This document shows, in pieces, positions 16,747 to 24,099 of a DNA stretch of 53,296 nucleotides; positions within the stretch are counted from its first letter, which is position 1, and each line of letters opens with the position of its first letter. The stretch is taken from the IMG/VR virus record IMGVR_UViG_3300037485_000957, positions 1 to 53,296 of that record; one strand, written 5' to 3'. The stretch comes from a virus. Both the position numbers and the translations under genes were made by a program. A model generated the notes under the pieces. It was not told the origin of the DNA. It worked only from the letters and a program-made list of their open reading frames with translations, and ran no database searches.

Positions 16747-16940
16747 AGTATTCTCTTTAGTGAAATGTTTGTACAGAACCTGATGTCCTGATTACTCAAC
16801 GTCCATATCTGGCCATCAGCCATAGCACACGTGAATAGTAAATTATGCTCCTGGCTGTAGTCGATAACCAGAAAGGCGTATCCTTCCATACCATCGCTAA
16901 TCCTCTCGATAGGAAGCATAGGGGATAGCTGTAGCATCAT
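16743..16940 (-). CDS. Small protein, unknown
   Basis: The 65-residue product (MMLQLSPMLPIERISDGMEG) overlaps each neighbour by 4 bases in ATGA junctions. It contains a beta-like centre (GYAFLVIDYSQEHNLLFTCA). No family recognised; part of the operon that begins with the RepL-like gene. Confidence 0.5.
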   Translation of the reverse strand: MMLQLSPMLPIERISDGMEGYAFLVIDYSQEHNLLFTCAMADGQIWTLSNQDIRFCTNISLKRIL

Positions 16941-17281
16941 GGCTCTTTAATCGTTAGTTCCTGCCCTGTGAGGGCGAATATGAAATTCTGGAACGTATGC
17001 ACATACTTAATCTCAATGTCTAATTCATTGTGCTTAAAGAAACAAACCCCGCCACTCACTCTAACAATTCCTCCAAGCGCTTTATTGGGATACTCATACA
17101 CGCCAAACTTCCAAAACCATTCTTCTGTGAGGGGAATAGCAGAATAATACTGATTGAAATAACCATTCTCAACAGAAGCCATTCTTATATCCTGCCAATC
17201 TAACACAGTGAGCTCATGCCCCTCACTTGTATCGTAATTCAAAAAATTGCCAACACGAAATTCTTCTGCTTTCATCATCAT
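16937..17281 (-). CDS. Conserved Bacteroidota phage protein, unknown function
   Basis: The 114-residue protein has RVGNFLNYDTSEG near its start, IPLTEEWFWKFGV in the middle and YVHTFQNFIFALTGQELTI near the end. This three-part signature is familiar from many Bacteroidota phages and prophages, where the protein is annotated hypothetical. Three Met codons open the frame; any could be the start. It lies 16 bases downstream of the RepL-like gene. Confidence 0.65.
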   Translation of the reverse strand: MMMKAEEFRVGNFLNYDTSEGHELTVLDWQDIRMASVENGYFNQYYSAIPLTEEWFWKFGVYEYPNKALGGIVRVSGGVCFFKHNELDIEIKYVHTFQNFIFALTGQELTIKEP

Positions 17282-17297
17282 ATGTATTTAGTATTAA

Positions 17298-17675
17298 TCA
17301 AAACTCTTCATTCGGTTGCAACGCACTAACAGGAGCTTTAGGAATACTCAAATCCACAAACACCCACTTCTTCACCAGTACTCCCCTACCCCTTCCTGAT
17401 CCCTTATAACACACATAGGGATTGATTACATAATAACCCCGCCTGGGCCTTATCACATACCCAGCCTTCATCAACCTAACCAACGCCACATCTCTCGTCC
17501 CCACACTAACACCAGCAACCTCACATATCTTATCCCCATGACGCTTCAACGTGAAGTCCCCATCGTTAAAACCACACACACAACAACACGCAAACAACAC
17601 ATCCTTATCCTTACCCCGCAACTCATTCAACTGTGCAACACACTCCTCATAAACAGCAAAGAATCTACCCTCCAT
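17298..17675 (-). CDS. RepL-like winged-helix protein
   Basis: The 125-residue protein shows the core of plasmid RepL-type initiators. A helix-turn-helix region (DKICEVAGVSVGTRDVALVR) is followed by a wing and the typical G-Y-V-I-R...G-x-Y-x-I-N-P...K-G ending (AGYVIRPRRGYYVINP, then CYKGSGRGR). A Cys-rich piece, VLFACCCVCGF, precedes it. RepL proteins start plasmid replication; in phages the fold can also be a regulator. It faces an 888-base gene-free region and carries a promoter with the AATAATACC element, so it is likely early and regulated. Initiator versus repressor cannot be decided here. Confidence 0.6.
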   Translation of the reverse strand: MEGRFFAVYEECVAQLNELRGKDKDVLFACCCVCGFNDGDFTLKRHGDKICEVAGVSVGTRDVALVRLMKAGYVIRPRRGYYVINPYVCYKGSGRGRGVLVKKWVFVDLSIPKAPVSALQPNEEF

Positions 17676-17679
17676 TATG

Positions 17680-17706
17680 CAAATGTATACGATTTATAAT
17701 AATACC
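17680..17706 (-). promoter_or_regulatory. RepL-like gene promoter with GGTATTATT element
   Basis: Minus-strand box TACATTTG (17680-17687) lies 4 bases before the ATG. GGTATTATT (complement of 17698-17706) lies 10 bases upstream of the box, the same geometry as at 40559-40582. Confidence 0.6.
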
Positions 17707-18271
17707 CAAAATCCGATAAGGATTTCCTTACCTATAAGTAAGCTCAACACCTCCCAATCCCACGCTATCACTACTTCTCAATATGTTATAAGTGTACAAA
17801 AAAAGCATTACATAACTCTTACTCCATTTCTTATTACATAGAATGTTCCATTCAAGCACTCTAATGTTGCTCAAGGGTATCAATACACCATAACTATGTC
17901 GTGACTGCGTCAGAACGCTTTAAAAGGGCATTAGCGTCGATGTGCGCTATGTGTGTGGTGTGTGATATCGTGTCACATAATGACAATAATACCACAGGAT
18001 CGTATCATGGCGATTCTACTTCGAGATAGTATGTACATTCTATGGCGTGTTGTATCGTAAAAAAACAGCACCCCCACTACGAAAATAATAAGCCAGCAAA
18101 ATAGCGGGAAATAGCGCGACCTGCTCACATAGTAACGTAAAATAAATACGTTCCTTCCGTTCGGGTGGTAAAATATAATAAGTTGATCCAATAAATACCA
18201 CCACACCACCACCACACCACACAAAAAAAAAACTACGTTTCTGTTTGTACTTTTCTAATGATATGCAAACC

Positions 18272-18279
18272 TACCTTTG
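18272..18279 (+). promoter_or_regulatory. Rightward promoter candidate 1 of the early operon
   Basis: TACCTTTG matches TAnnTTTG, with TTTG at 18244-18247 as a possible -33 element. It is 285 bases before the first gene, so it would give a long leader. Confidence 0.35.
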
Positions 18280-18340
18280 CCTTATCTCGTCCCTTTGGTT
18301 GTTTGGTTGTTTGTTTGTCGCGTCCATTTGCGCGTGTCTT

Positions 18341-18384
18341 ATATATATGTAATATGAATGTAATATATATGTAATATGAATGTG
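18341..18384 (+). repeat. Two tandem 22-bp AT-rich repeats
   Basis: Copies at 18341-18362 and 18363-18384 differ only in the last base (unit starts ATATATATGTAATATGAATG). Tandem AT-rich repeats in a gene-free region next to a RepL-like gene could be iterons or a protein-binding array. Confidence 0.7.
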
Positions 18385-18479
18385 AAATGTATCTTGCTTA
18401 TTTTCAGGTACTTAAGTATTTTATTGTTTTATTTTATTGTTTTATTGCAGTACGATTGTAAAACCTATTGTATTTAGTT

Positions 18480-18487
18480 TACCTTTG
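18480..18487 (+). promoter_or_regulatory. Rightward promoter candidate 2 of the early operon
   Basis: TACCTTTG with TTG at 18456-18458, 21 bases upstream, the expected -33 spacing. It precedes the 18564 gene by 76 bases. Confidence 0.55.
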
Positions 18488-18563
18488 TTCCTGTGTTACA
18501 AACGACACACGTTCTTTTTACTCTTTACTCACACACACACACTCACACTAAACACTCAATATC

Positions 18564-18935
18564 ATGGTAACTACAGTAAACAAGTCAGACGCAAAGAAAT
18601 TAGCTAAAATTGCAACATTCAGCGAAAAAAGTAATTCCCTTGAGCGTCTGCAAATAACGAGCGCAGCAACGACTATTGAAGGCAAAGGTTTGAACGCAGC
18701 CCTAAAAAACTTTTTAACCGTTGGGGAGAAATACCTTACAGACGCGCAAAAAACGTTACTAACCTTTACAGCCGTTAAAAATGCAATAAGTAAACATGAG
18801 ACGTTGAAAAATAAGACGTTGTTTTCTTATTTTGATTTGCAGCTAACTTGTCAGCGTATCATCAAAGAACAGGATAAGAACACGCAAAGAGCCGAAAGAG
18901 CCGCCAAACAAGCAGCTAAAACAGCGAAAAAGTAA
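18564..18935 (+). CDS. Lys/Ala-rich basic protein, first gene of the rightward operon
   Basis: The 123-residue protein begins MVTTVNKSDAKKLAKIATFS and ends with an Ala/Lys/Arg helix (ERAAKQAAKTAKK). It is highly basic and helical, which suits a nucleic-acid-binding or host-takeover protein. It is preceded by a CACACA-rich leader and followed by a strong hairpin at 18940-18999, so it is probably transcribed abundantly as the first early gene. No family recognised. Confidence 0.65.
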   Translation: MVTTVNKSDAKKLAKIATFSEKSNSLERLQITSAATTIEGKGLNAALKNFLTVGEKYLTDAQKTLLTFTAVKNAISKHETLKNKTLFSYFDLQLTCQRIIKEQDKNTQRAERAAKQAAKTAKK

Positions 18936-18939
18936 TACC

Positions 18940-18999
18940 AAACGGGGCTAAATGTGGCACACGTGCGCACATTGGAAAAATCGAACTTTTGCCCCGTTT
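18940..18999 (+). terminator. Long nested hairpin after the first early gene
   Basis: AAACGGGGC (18940-18948) pairs with GCCCCGTTT (18991-18999), 9 bp. Inside, AATGTG/CACATT with GCAC/GTGC forms a second stem around 18951-18973. There is only a short T-rich tail. It could attenuate transcription or protect the 3' end. Confidence 0.5.
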
Positions 19000-19387
19000 C
19001 CATTTATCAAACTTATTTTACTTGTCTCTTTAGCTTGTCAACTCTTTAGTTGAATTGTTAAAATTGTCTCTTTAGCCAATTTATACACTAAGCAACGGAA
19101 CCAACACGGGTAAAATATGTAATGCGCTCACCTGTTCCTTGACGTATTTAAAACACTAAAGCAAGCAAGAAATGTAGCTTAGTGTAATTGTATTGTTTAA
19201 GTCTTCACATAGTTCTGTGCTATGGTTTGACGTTCCTTTGCCGTGACAGCGTAAGCTATAGCGAGGGAACTATATATTTGGGAGCATATACAAGCGAAAA
19301 AAACTACGGTAAATATGCCTTGAAAATAAACGCCTTTGTGCGTATTGCGTTGCAGTACGTACAATTTGAATGTAATCTAATTTGACC
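19000..19387 (+). other. Gene-free leader-like stretch with repeats
   Basis: TTGTCTCTTTAGC occurs at 19022-19034 and 19064-19076. A related palindromic CAACTCTTTAGTTG lies between them at 19039-19052, giving three CTCTTTAG cores. GTTCC...GGAAC at about 19229-19267 can form another stem. The GGGAGCAT word occurs near 19280, 19399 and 19446. One small open frame here starts with TTG and has poor protein character. The stretch probably encodes structured RNA or regulatory sites. Confidence 0.45.
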
Positions 19388-19457
19388 GCTCCTGTATTGG
19401 GAGCATTCGCTATGCAGTAATGGACTTTCTGTTCCCGTTCGATTCGGGAGCATAGCG
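19388..19457 (+). other. tRNA-like element with canonical T arm
   Basis: TCCCG-TTCGATT-CGGGA (19433-19449) is a perfect T arm with the GTTCGANTC B-box. GCATAGC (19450-19456) follows as an acceptor 3' strand and pairs perfectly with GCTATGC at 19409-19415. GCTC-CTGTATTGG-GAGC (19388-19404) looks like a D arm. The parts do not add up to a normal cloverleaf: no 5' acceptor is found at the proper distance and no good anticodon arm. It may be a decayed tRNA, a tRNA-mimic or an attachment site derived from a tRNA 3' end. Confidence 0.45.
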
Positions 19458-19473
19458 CTAACTATATACACAC

Positions 19474-19656
19474 ATGAGAACAAAAATGATTATTCAGGAC
19501 GTATGCTTCATCCTTGTATGGTGTTGCGTATGTATTGCATTGATGGGCGCTGCGTTTGGCGTTTATTATAATGATGGCTTCTTGCTATGCTTTGCAGCAG
19601 CGACGGCAGTAATTGCCTTTGCGCTTACACTAATCGGAATAACTATAGACGTATGA
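19474..19656 (+). CDS. Small two-helix membrane protein
   Basis: The 60-residue product has two hydrophobic segments (about 9-29 CFILVWCCVCIALMGAAFG; 36-57 LLCFAAATAVIAFALTLIG) with a short loop. It probably lies in the inner membrane. It follows a TACACACATG leader and is coupled to the next membrane protein by an ATGA overlap. Function unknown; small early membrane proteins often act in superinfection exclusion or host inhibition, which is inference only. Confidence 0.6.
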   Translation: MRTKMIIQDVCFILVWCCVCIALMGAAFGVYYNDGFLLCFAAATAVIAFALTLIGITIDV

Positions 19657-19856
19657 GAACTATTGCAAATGTATTGGGGGTGGTGGCACTGGTGTCACTC
19701 TTCACAGGGCTTGCGCTCTACAATTATAACCAGACAGCCGGTATTGTGCTGATGTGTGAGGGGTTGATACTGTTTATCATCTTCACCCTCGTGGACGATA
19801 AAATTGTCGAGCAGAAGCAATCTGACGCAATGCGTCGTAACACATACAGATATTGA
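19653..19856 (+). CDS. Small membrane protein, partner of the previous one
   Basis: The start is the ATG at 19653, inside the previous stop. The 67-residue protein has two hydrophobic segments (residues 6-24 and 30-47) and a basic C-terminal tail (KQSDAMRRNTYRY). Similar size and topology to its neighbour suggest a pair, perhaps a duplication followed by divergence. Function unknown. Confidence 0.6.
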   Translation: MRTIANVLGVVALVSLFTGLALYNYNQTAGIVLMCEGLILFIIFTLVDDKIVEQKQSDAMRRNTYRY

Positions 19857-19963
19857 ACGATCTATTGGTATTGCTTAACGAGGCTGACAAGCTACGGGAG
19901 GCACGTATGGCGGACGAGAAGCGCCTATTGAGGATACAATCACTACTAAATTCAATCAAATGA
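19853..19963 (+). CDS. 36-aa helical microprotein with TTG start
   Basis: The frame starts at TTG 19853 within the previous stop (TTGA) and ends TGA inside the next ATG (ATGA), so both ends are coupled exactly like the other genes here. The product, NDLLVLLNEADKLREARM and onward, is a heptad-like amphipathic helix with Leu spacing suited to a coiled coil. Too short for firm prediction; the tight fit between neighbours is the main support. Confidence 0.45.
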   Translation: MNDLLVLLNEADKLREARMADEKRLLRIQSLLNSIK

Positions 19964-20199
19964 ACCATTATGAAGTACAGGGGACGTACGGCAGTTCCCA
20001 AACGCCATGCACAATTTATGTGTATGATAATAGAGACGGCAGTAAGTGGTACTGCGTCGAAGGTAGTAAGAACGTAAACAAAACCAACGACGACCTCGAT
20101 GAGGGCGTTGACGTGGAATATGTAGGGGACATTGACACCTTCACATGCAGTGAAGAGATCAACTCACTTGCGGATCTTGTTATAGAAATCGAATACTAA
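19960..20199 (+). CDS. Acidic small protein, unknown
   Basis: The 79-residue product (MNHYEVQGTYGSSQTPCTIY) is beta-rich and acidic, with DDLDEGVDVEYVGD in the second half. No signal or membrane segment. No family recognised. Acidic DNA-mimic-like composition is noted but not strong enough to name a function. Confidence 0.55.
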   Translation: MNHYEVQGTYGSSQTPCTIYVYDNRDGSKWYCVEGSKNVNKTNDDLDEGVDVEYVGDIDTFTCSEEINSLADLVIEIEY

Positions 20200-20225
20200 T
20201 CACACACACTTAATTCTACACACAC

Positions 20226-20381
20226 ATGAAAAATTCCTTTGTAATCATCAAACTAATGGTGGCGATAATGCTTGTCGCTGCAATGACACAGGGCTGCGCT
20301 ACACATAATTCCACGTATAGTAAGAGGGGACTTGTAAAGCACGGATGTCGCGGAGCTAAGGTTATCCCGCATCGTCGATGA
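20226..20381 (+). CDS. 51-aa lipoprotein
   Basis: A lipoprotein signal peptide (KLMVAIMLVAAMTQGC) ends in a lipobox with Cys at about residue 24. The mature part is only about 28 residues and basic (KHGCRGAKVIPHRR). It follows a CTACACACACATG leader. It could be a small outer-membrane spanin or exclusion lipoprotein; its distance from the lysis genes argues against a spanin. Too short to name further. Confidence 0.6.
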   Translation: MKNSFVIIKLMVAIMLVAAMTQGCATHNSTYSKRGLVKHGCRGAKVIPHRR

Positions 20382-20472
20382 ATGCGGATGCAGAAGTAAT
20401 CACGGGCGTTAATTGCGCCCATTTTTCAACTTACAAATACAAACACAATTCACTTTTTAATCCTACACACAC

Positions 20473-21780
20473 ATGGAAGATTTAGTATTAATTACCGACG
20501 GAAGCAGAGCAGGTGAAATCCTGCCACAATCACAAGTGGTAACGCTCAGTAGCGAGTGGTACGCAGGTTTTATAAACGACGGCATCCAGTACGGGCCGAC
20601 AGCGCATGTTGATAGCACAGTTACGCTGTGTGAATACTCAGAGTATGCCGATCAAATCATCCTTTCTGGCGACGGCACAGAGACAGAAGACGGATGGGTA
20701 CACTTGACCGAACGCACGATTCGTGACGAGTCAGGGCATTGCGAATATCCTGTCATGTACACCAGAAGAGGTTATTACAATATGGTGGAGTTGTACGATG
20801 GGCTGTATGCTTCTAGTGAAAGCGATGACATTTACCACGGGTTTATCAACACCAGCGGCAGGATGGGGTACTTCGTCGATAGTGATGGCGACAGAGTGGA
20901 GGATGCTAGTGGGGTTTGGTATCGCACTAGCTACATAGCGAATCACCTGGGGCTTGAGGACGATGGCTGTGGTATCTATCGCACTCCTGAGCAGTGGACT
21001 GCTGACTATGCAGACTACAGCCATCCCGACAAGAGCGATGACGCTGTTATCAAGTTCGGCATCGAGGTGGAGAAGGAAGACTCCTCTGCACTTGAATCTA
21101 TCAGGAGTCGTGAGTTGTATGACGCTACAGGATGGGCTAAAGAGCGCGATGGATCACTTAATAACGACGGATACGAACTCGTATCACCCACGTATGATCT
21201 TATGAACTTACGTAAGTTCAAAGAGGCGCTATCGGATAGCGACATTGCACGTCACGTCAATGGCGACTACAGCGACAACTGCGGAGGGCACATCACCATA
21301 TCACATGGCGACTACACACCAAGCGAACTGTTCGAAGGTATCACAGGGTTCTTCCCTCTCATCTACGGGCTGTATCCTAAGCGTACACAGCAGGACTACT
21401 GCCATGCAAAGAGCAAGCGTGTGATGGGTAATGATCCCGACAAGCGTAGCGCGTTCTTTATCAAGCACAAAATGCTTGAGTGTAGAATCTTCCCTGCCTT
21501 CCGTAATGTAGACAACACCATCTGGCGCATAGAGCTGATGCAAATCATGCTCAGCAACATCAACATGTCAGAGAACGAGGTACTTAAGATGTTGGTGAAC
21601 ACCAAGAGCAAGCTACATAAGCACATCATGCTCATGTACAAGAAGGCAGAACGTGAGAATGCTTCCGAGTGCCTGATGGAATTATGCACACGATTCGTGC
21701 AGTACGCTCGCCAATACAATCACGTCAACCTAAGCAGCACGTTGACTATCATTCAGAACAATAACAAAAAAGCTGCATAA
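20473..21780 (+). CDS. Amidoligase-like protein (COOH-NH2 ligase, ATP-dependent)
   Basis: The 435-residue protein carries the glutamine-synthetase-fold amidoligase signature in its C-terminal half. FGIEVEKE lies at 195-202, RDGSLNNDGYELVSP at 225-239, GGHITIS at 271-277 (the GGxHxH-like strand) and LECRIFPAF near 335-343. Such enzymes join a carboxylate to an amine, often the alpha or gamma carboxylate of Glu, using ATP. The first 190 residues form an acidic, repeat-like region rich in Asp/Glu/Tyr. The next gene is a class II glutamine amidotransferase, the usual partner, which would supply ammonia or process the product. Substrate unknown. Confidence 0.75.
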   Translation: MEDLVLITDGSRAGEILPQSQVVTLSSEWYAGFINDGIQYGPTAHVDSTVTLCEYSEYADQIILSGDGTETEDGWVHLTERTIRDESGHCEYPVMYTRRGYYNMVELYDGLYASSESDDIYHGFINTSGRMGYFVDSDGDRVEDASGVWYRTSYIANHLGLEDDGCGIYRTPEQWTADYADYSHPDKSDDAVIKFGIEVEKEDSSALESIRSRELYDATGWAKERDGSLNNDGYELVSPTYDLMNLRKFKEALSDSDIARHVNGDYSDNCGGHITISHGDYTPSELFEGITGFFPLIYGLYPKRTQQDYCHAKSKRVMGNDPDKRSAFFIKHKMLECRIFPAFRNVDNTIWRIELMQIMLSNINMSENEVLKMLVNTKSKLHKHIMLMYKKAERENASECLMELCTRFVQYARQYNHVNLSSTLTIIQNNNKKAA

Positions 21781-21801
21781 CCTTTTAATACTACGACAAT
21801 C

Positions 21802-22914
21802 ATGTGTATAGCAATATTGAACAAGACAGGAATCATCTCTAAGGACGCATTCAAGAATTCATGGGAGAATAATTATGATGGTGCAGGATTCGCCTACAGC
21901 GACGGCAACAAAATCTTTGTACATAAGGATGACAAAGGCTATGAGTCTTTCTATAAGATGTATGCAAAGCATCGTAAGAAATTCCCTCAGCAGACGTTTC
22001 TCGTACACTTCCGCATCTCCACGCACGGCACTGTAACCAAAGACAACCTACATCCATTCGTCATCAATGACAACGTGGCTTTGATTCACAATGGTATGGT
22101 GGATCTCAAGGATCATAGCATGAAGGATAACCGTAGCGATACACGCTTCCTATGCGAGGAGATACTATCGCACATGCCTGATGGATGGCATCTGTCCACA
22201 GGTGTGCATAAGATGATTGGTGAGTTTGGTGGAGGATCGAAGTTCGTCATGCTCGACATCGACAACAATCACTCATTCGTCAATGAGAAGTCAGGGCATT
22301 GGTTCGAGGATAACTGGTACTCTAACAAGAGCTATGTCGCTGTAGAGCGTTACGTTGACTACGGAGGCACTCGTAAGGAAAAGGACTTCATGGGTTATTC
22401 GTTGCCAAGCTACGGCAAATCTTCAGGGTATCTCGGGAATTATCAGACAGCAGTACAGTCTATCCCATACACCAAAGTTACTATGCTTGAGAAGCATCTG
22501 AAGAGCATAGCGGTTATTGATAGCAAGCGTTATGTGTTCTCAGGTAATGTAGATCAGAAGACAGCCAACGACTACGCTGTTGTAGAGAGCACCTCTCGCT
22601 CATCATCCATCCTGCCTGATACATGGTATCACATCGATGGGCATCAAGACAATAAGAAGTACTACGCTATGCTGTGGACTACGTACCTCGGAGAGAAGTA
22701 TAGCTTCATCGCAGAGAATGGCATGCATGGGTTTAGTGGTGTTGTTGCGCTACCTGTTGTAGTGACTAATGAAACGCTACTGTGTGCCGTCATCGAGCAG
22801 TGGGAATCAGCTAAGCCTCACTCCACATCTGCCGATAAGCTAGACATAGCTATTGACAACTGCTTCAACTTAGTAGCAGACGCTTACGACATGGTCGAAT
22901 CTATTAACGCCTAA
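21802..22914 (+). CDS. Class II glutamine amidotransferase domain protein
   Basis: The 370-residue protein starts MCIAIL, with Cys2 as the N-terminal nucleophile of Ntn amidotransferases once Met is removed. HFRISTHG (69-76), HNGMV (96-100) and RSDTRFL (111-117) match the glutamine-binding elements of the class. The remainder (about 200-370) is a separate mixed domain of unknown role. Lying 21 bases after the amidoligase, it likely releases ammonia from glutamine or acts as a peptidase/transferase on the ligase product. No channel or synthetase domain is fused, so the pair should work as a complex or in sequence. Confidence 0.8.
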   Translation: MCIAILNKTGIISKDAFKNSWENNYDGAGFAYSDGNKIFVHKDDKGYESFYKMYAKHRKKFPQQTFLVHFRISTHGTVTKDNLHPFVINDNVALIHNGMVDLKDHSMKDNRSDTRFLCEEILSHMPDGWHLSTGVHKMIGEFGGGSKFVMLDIDNNHSFVNEKSGHWFEDNWYSNKSYVAVERYVDYGGTRKEKDFMGYSLPSYGKSSGYLGNYQTAVQSIPYTKVTMLEKHLKSIAVIDSKRYVFSGNVDQKTANDYAVVESTSRSSSILPDTWYHIDGHQDNKKYYAMLWTTYLGEKYSFIAENGMHGFSGVVALPVVVTNETLLCAVIEQWESAKPHSTSADKLDIAIDNCFNLVADAYDMVESINA

Positions 22915-22924
22915 TCCAACTACA

Positions 22925-23287
22925 ATGTACAAGATATCAAAATCCAAACTGCATGTCAGCCATTTCCGTAACGCATCTCCAATGGAACTGCGCAATTACG
23001 TTATCGAGCAATTTCCTCGCCTTGTGCCATTCCTTACTACCTCTGTCTTGCCAATACAATTCAAGGCAGCGGATATGCTATGGACTCCTGTATTACTGGA
23101 GCGAATTGACTATGTCATTACTGATGAAGACTTGCGTGCCCAGGTTGCTGAGATAGGAGTTAAATACACGGAGACTAATGACGCTCTTCACTCTCGTGAC
23201 TGCTTCATTCATGATCTAAACACCCTGCTCCAAACATGGAATGAGAAGTATGCCATCCTACGATTGGCTGGCATAGAAGTCAAATGA
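22925..23287 (+). CDS. Helical protein after the amidotransferase, unknown
   Basis: The 120-residue protein (MYKISKSKLHVSHFRNAS) is predicted mostly helical with no membrane part. It lies 10 bases after the amidotransferase stop and before a hairpin, so it may close that operon segment and could be a substrate or carrier of the ligase pair. That is inference from position only. Confidence 0.55.
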   Translation: MYKISKSKLHVSHFRNASPMELRNYVIEQFPRLVPFLTTSVLPIQFKAADMLWTPVLLERIDYVITDEDLRAQVAEIGVKYTETNDALHSRDCFIHDLNTLLQTWNEKYAILRLAGIEVK

Positions 23288-23310
23288 TATATTGTGTGTG
23301 TGTATAGAAC

Positions 23311-23350
23311 GCTTTGTGTCCACTGAATGTGGATGCAAAGCTTCTTTAAT
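23311..23350 (+). terminator. Hairpin closing the amidoligase segment
   Basis: GCTTTG-tg-TCCAC and GTGGA-tg-CAAAGC (23311-23341) form a long stem with one 2x2 mismatch, followed by TTCTTTAAT. A moderate intrinsic terminator or attenuator. Confidence 0.55.
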
Positions 23351-23415
23351 CGCACAATCAGCACAATCTGTAGACTTCAAAATCGAAACACACTTCACTA
23401 ACTAAATACACAAAC

Positions 23416-23691
23416 ATGAAAGTATTCATTATTGCCAATGGAATGCATGCACCACAGATTGTGTCGTGCGCAGCGTTCGGACTCGATGAGATCACCACCA
23501 CCCGTAATGGCTGCATTGAAGCCAGTCAAGAATTCCGCACTATAGTAGAGGCCCGTGAGTATCTCAAGGAGGTTGCTTATAGCTTCTACGAAGGAGAGGA
23601 CGCTGAGCGTAAGGCTAACCACACCAAGAACTCACTGACGATTAATGACGTGACGGCACGTATCTATCAACTACGGGAGATTACATCATGA
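23416..23691 (+). CDS. Small protein, unknown
   Basis: The 91-residue product (MKVFIIANGMHAPQIVSCAA) is mixed alpha/beta with an acidic helix (EVAYSFYEGEDAERKA). It starts after a CACAAACATG leader and ends in an ATGA junction with the next gene. No family recognised. Confidence 0.55.
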   Translation: MKVFIIANGMHAPQIVSCAAFGLDEITTTRNGCIEASQEFRTIVEAREYLKEVAYSFYEGEDAERKANHTKNSLTINDVTARIYQLREITS

Positions 23692-23840
23692 GCGACGTTA
23701 ATACAGAGCAGGAGGCTATCGTGCTATTGAAGCAAGCAGCTGACCTAATAGAGAAAGCAATGCAGACACACCCTACCTCGCTGGGGTTGTGTCTCAATTA
23801 CATTGAAGTACAACTAACAAAGAAAGATCATGAAGACTGA
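23688..23840 (+). CDS. 50-aa helical protein, unknown
   Basis: The frame (MSDVNTEQEAIVLLKQAADL) overlaps the previous stop by ATGA and the next gene by 11 bases. A single amphipathic helix followed by a short second helix is expected. Small size and coupling suggest an early accessory protein. Confidence 0.5.
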   Translation: MSDVNTEQEAIVLLKQAADLIEKAMQTHPTSLGLCLNYIEVQLTKKDHED

Positions 23841-24099
23841 ACAATTCCCAAACGGATTTGAGGATTGGCATGAGACGCACTACGAGATAGTAGAGCGTCT
23901 CACCCTGATTCTATGTGACGACGAACTTGATGAGGACAGCGTCATAGCTAAGCGATACGATGAGCAAGGGCGTGGCGGTATGTATGAACTCGCTCAGGAA
24001 CTAACCGATGCCTTTGAATTAGAATACGAAGGCGCTGTATGGGGCGATGAAATGGACTACCAAGAGACACTTGGAAACTTCTTAAGCGCTAAGCTATGA
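23830..24099 (+). CDS. Acidic protein, unknown
   Basis: The 89-residue product has strong negative charge (CDDELDEDSV; FELEYEGAVWGDEMDY) and is predicted helical. Acidic small early proteins can mimic DNA, but no known inhibitor signature is visible. It is coupled to both neighbours by overlap. Confidence 0.55.
   Translation: MKTEQFPNGFEDWHETHYEIVERLTLILCDDELDEDSVIAKRYDEQGRGGMYELAQELTDAFELEYEGAVWGDEMDYQETLGNFLSAKL

Larger units (their letters stand above)
17707..18563. other. Long gene-free region, candidate origin or control region
   Basis: About 860 bases without a believable gene. It contains a TGTCA-cataa-TGACA inverted repeat (17971-17985) that abuts another AATAATACC (17985-17993). 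A CCACCA-type simple repeat lies at 18198-18222 and T/G-rich sequence at 18290-18320. A 22-bp tandem repeat lies at 18341-18384, and there are two rightward TAnnTTTG boxes. Lying between a RepL-like gene and a long plus-strand operon, it is the best origin or early control candidate. Evidence is positional. Confidence 0.45.

Noticed and set aside
18198-18222. CCACCA-type repeats as a possible CRISPR array
   Set aside because: Units are 5-6 bases with no spacers. A simple-sequence tract, and no cas genes occur in the window.
17973-18224. 83-codon minus-strand open frame in the gene-free region
   Set aside because: Composition driven by simple CCA/T-rich repeats, extreme Val/Tyr/Phe content and no start context. 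Treated as non-coding.
19188-19385. 65-codon plus-strand frame before the tRNA-like element
   Set aside because: Starts with TTG, no leader, crosses hairpin-forming sequence, and unlike its ATGA-linked neighbours it does not touch another gene.
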